DNA from: an uncultured Lachnospiraceae bacterium
GTDB taxonomy: Bacteria > Bacillota > Clostridia > Lachnospirales > Lachnospiraceae
Reading direction: 5' to 3'
DNA: 13,315 nt
Assembly: GCA_910584585.1 (NCBI GenBank)
Contig: CAJUBP010000069.1
Coordinates: 1-13,315, forward strand
A program made the translations under genes and the position numbers. The notes under the pieces are model-generated. The model was not told the DNA's origin and did not search any database. It was given only the letters and a program-made list of their open reading frames with translations. Of this stretch, positions 12,989-13,315 are shown piece after piece; the stretch's first letter is position 1; every line of letters begins with the position of its first letter.

Positions 12989-13195
12989 ATGACTAGAAGT
13001 ACAGACATCAAATATTTATCCGTATTAGATAAAATTTACCGGGTAACAGGCATCCAATGGCAAAAGTTTACTCTGGAGGCAGAGGCGACAAATTTGTCCG
13101 GCAGGGATGTCCCGCCAGAAGAGGTATCAGATATTCTGAGCTTTGGGGATTTTACAGTACGGCTGATTAATCGAAACCGCGCGGTTAACACTTAA
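12989..13195 (+). CDS. Hypothetical protein, 68 aa
   Basis: I do not recognise this protein. ATG 12989 is preferred to an in-frame ATG at 12944 because AAGGAG lies at 12976-12981 with correct spacing, and the 12944 start has none. The 68-residue product is soluble-looking, with an amphipathic N-terminal helix (YLSVLDKIYRVTG) and a C-terminal beta-like part (FTVRLINRNRA). It has no signal peptide and begins 79 bases after the glycosidase stop, with no strong terminator in between, so it may be co-transcribed with it. The 3' end of the coding sequence (13149-13179) resembles the sequence of the following terminator. A small regulator or adaptor is possible, but nothing in the sequence shows this. 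Confidence 0.65.
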   Translation: MTRSTDIKYLSVLDKIYRVTGIQWQKFTLEAEATNLSGRDVPPEEVSDILSFGDFTVRLINRNRAVNT

Positions 13196-13236
13196 GAGCA
13201 TATGCATTTTACGGTACGGCTAATTTATTGAAGCCG
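13149..13236 (+). repeat. Imperfect duplication of the gene's 3' end within its terminator
   Basis: The 31 bases at 13149-13179 (inside the 68-aa gene) match 13206-13236 at 26 positions. The second copy forms the left arm and loop of the following hairpin and part of its right arm. The period is 57 bases. Confidence 0.6.
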
Positions 13237-13251
13237 TACCGTTTGCATTTT
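13211..13251 (+). terminator. Rho-independent terminator after the 68-aa gene
   Basis: ACGGTACGGCT (13211-13221) and AGCCGTACCGT (13232-13242) form a perfect 11-bp stem around a 10-base loop, followed by the moderately T-rich TTGCATTTT. It lies 15 bases after the stop codon. The weak T-tract lowers certainty. Confidence 0.65.
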
Positions 13252-13287
13252 AGAATAATACAGCTTTGACGCTTAAAAAAATTAATA

Positions 13288-13312
13288 AAAAAAACCTCCC
13301 ATTTTACGGGGA
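13288..13312 (-). terminator. Possible terminator for a minus-strand gene beyond the window
   Basis: Read on the minus strand, TCCCC and GGGA flank a short loop (GTAAAAT) and are followed by GG and a run of T (from AAAAAAA at 13288-13294). The stem is only 4 bp and the window ends just beyond it. Confidence 0.25.
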
Positions 13313-13315
13313 AAT

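Noticed and set aside
13035..13200. Search for an attachment site or tRNA gene near the right end
   Set aside because: No cloverleaf or tRNA-like segment and no integrase gene are visible in the window.

Overview
The window looks like a chromosomal segment of a Gram-positive gut-type Firmicute, most probably a Lachnospiraceae member. The reasons are purine-rich AGGAGG-type ribosome binding sites, a lipoprotein-type solute-binding protein, a membrane-bound Cache/HAMP/AraC-type regulator, and a large secreted glycosidase ending in FIVAR repeats and lysine-rich BIG2 domains, an architecture typical of that family. No database search was possible, so the taxonomy is an inference. I found no rRNA, tRNA or CRISPR array.

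Left part (1-3400): an AT-rich run of small unrecognised genes on the + strand, closely packed or overlapping (110 aa, a membrane protein, 112 aa, 228 aa). The membrane-protein gene is cut by a complete IS4-type insertion sequence (844-2187) with 18-bp perfect terminal inverted repeats and a 7-bp target duplication (TACTAAG). Removing the IS and one duplication rejoins the reading frame exactly. The IS carries its own promoter and a nested inverted-repeat system around the presumed transposase start codon, which looks like protection against read-through expression. The N-terminus of the transposase lies in a different frame from the rest.

Middle part (3400-4191): a scrap zone with a strong terminator, a good sigma-A promoter, the first 44 codons of an aminoglycoside-nucleotidyltransferase-like gene, an unidentified gene fragment, and two small non-autonomous hairpin elements (MITE-like) that share the end sequence GACACGCTCTA. 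The second ends about 24 bp before the next gene.

Right part (4192-13315): a carbohydrate-use locus on the + strand. It holds a 758-aa membrane regulator with a C-terminal AraC DNA-binding domain, then a 205-bp gap with four ATCAA..TGAA direct repeats at roughly helical spacing, a family 1 solute-binding lipoprotein, and a very large secreted beta-helix glycosidase. The glycosidase is split by a single-base frameshift at CTT TGA, the same codon and stop pair used by the bacterial RF2 +1 frameshift. The conceptual joined protein is about 1,608 aa: signal peptide, N-terminal beta domain, GH28-like beta-helix, Ig-like domain, DNRLRE/CBM96-like domain, further beta domain, FIVAR repeats, Pro-rich linker and three BIG2 domains. 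No ABC permease genes are present, so the binding protein must use permeases encoded elsewhere. A 68-aa unknown gene and its terminator close the window.

Three separate breaks (about 2018, 2242 and 10971) can each be repaired by removing one base from a three-base homopolymer. This may be biology (decay or +1 frameshifting) or a sequencing/assembly insertion artefact, and should be settled before interpreting any of them.
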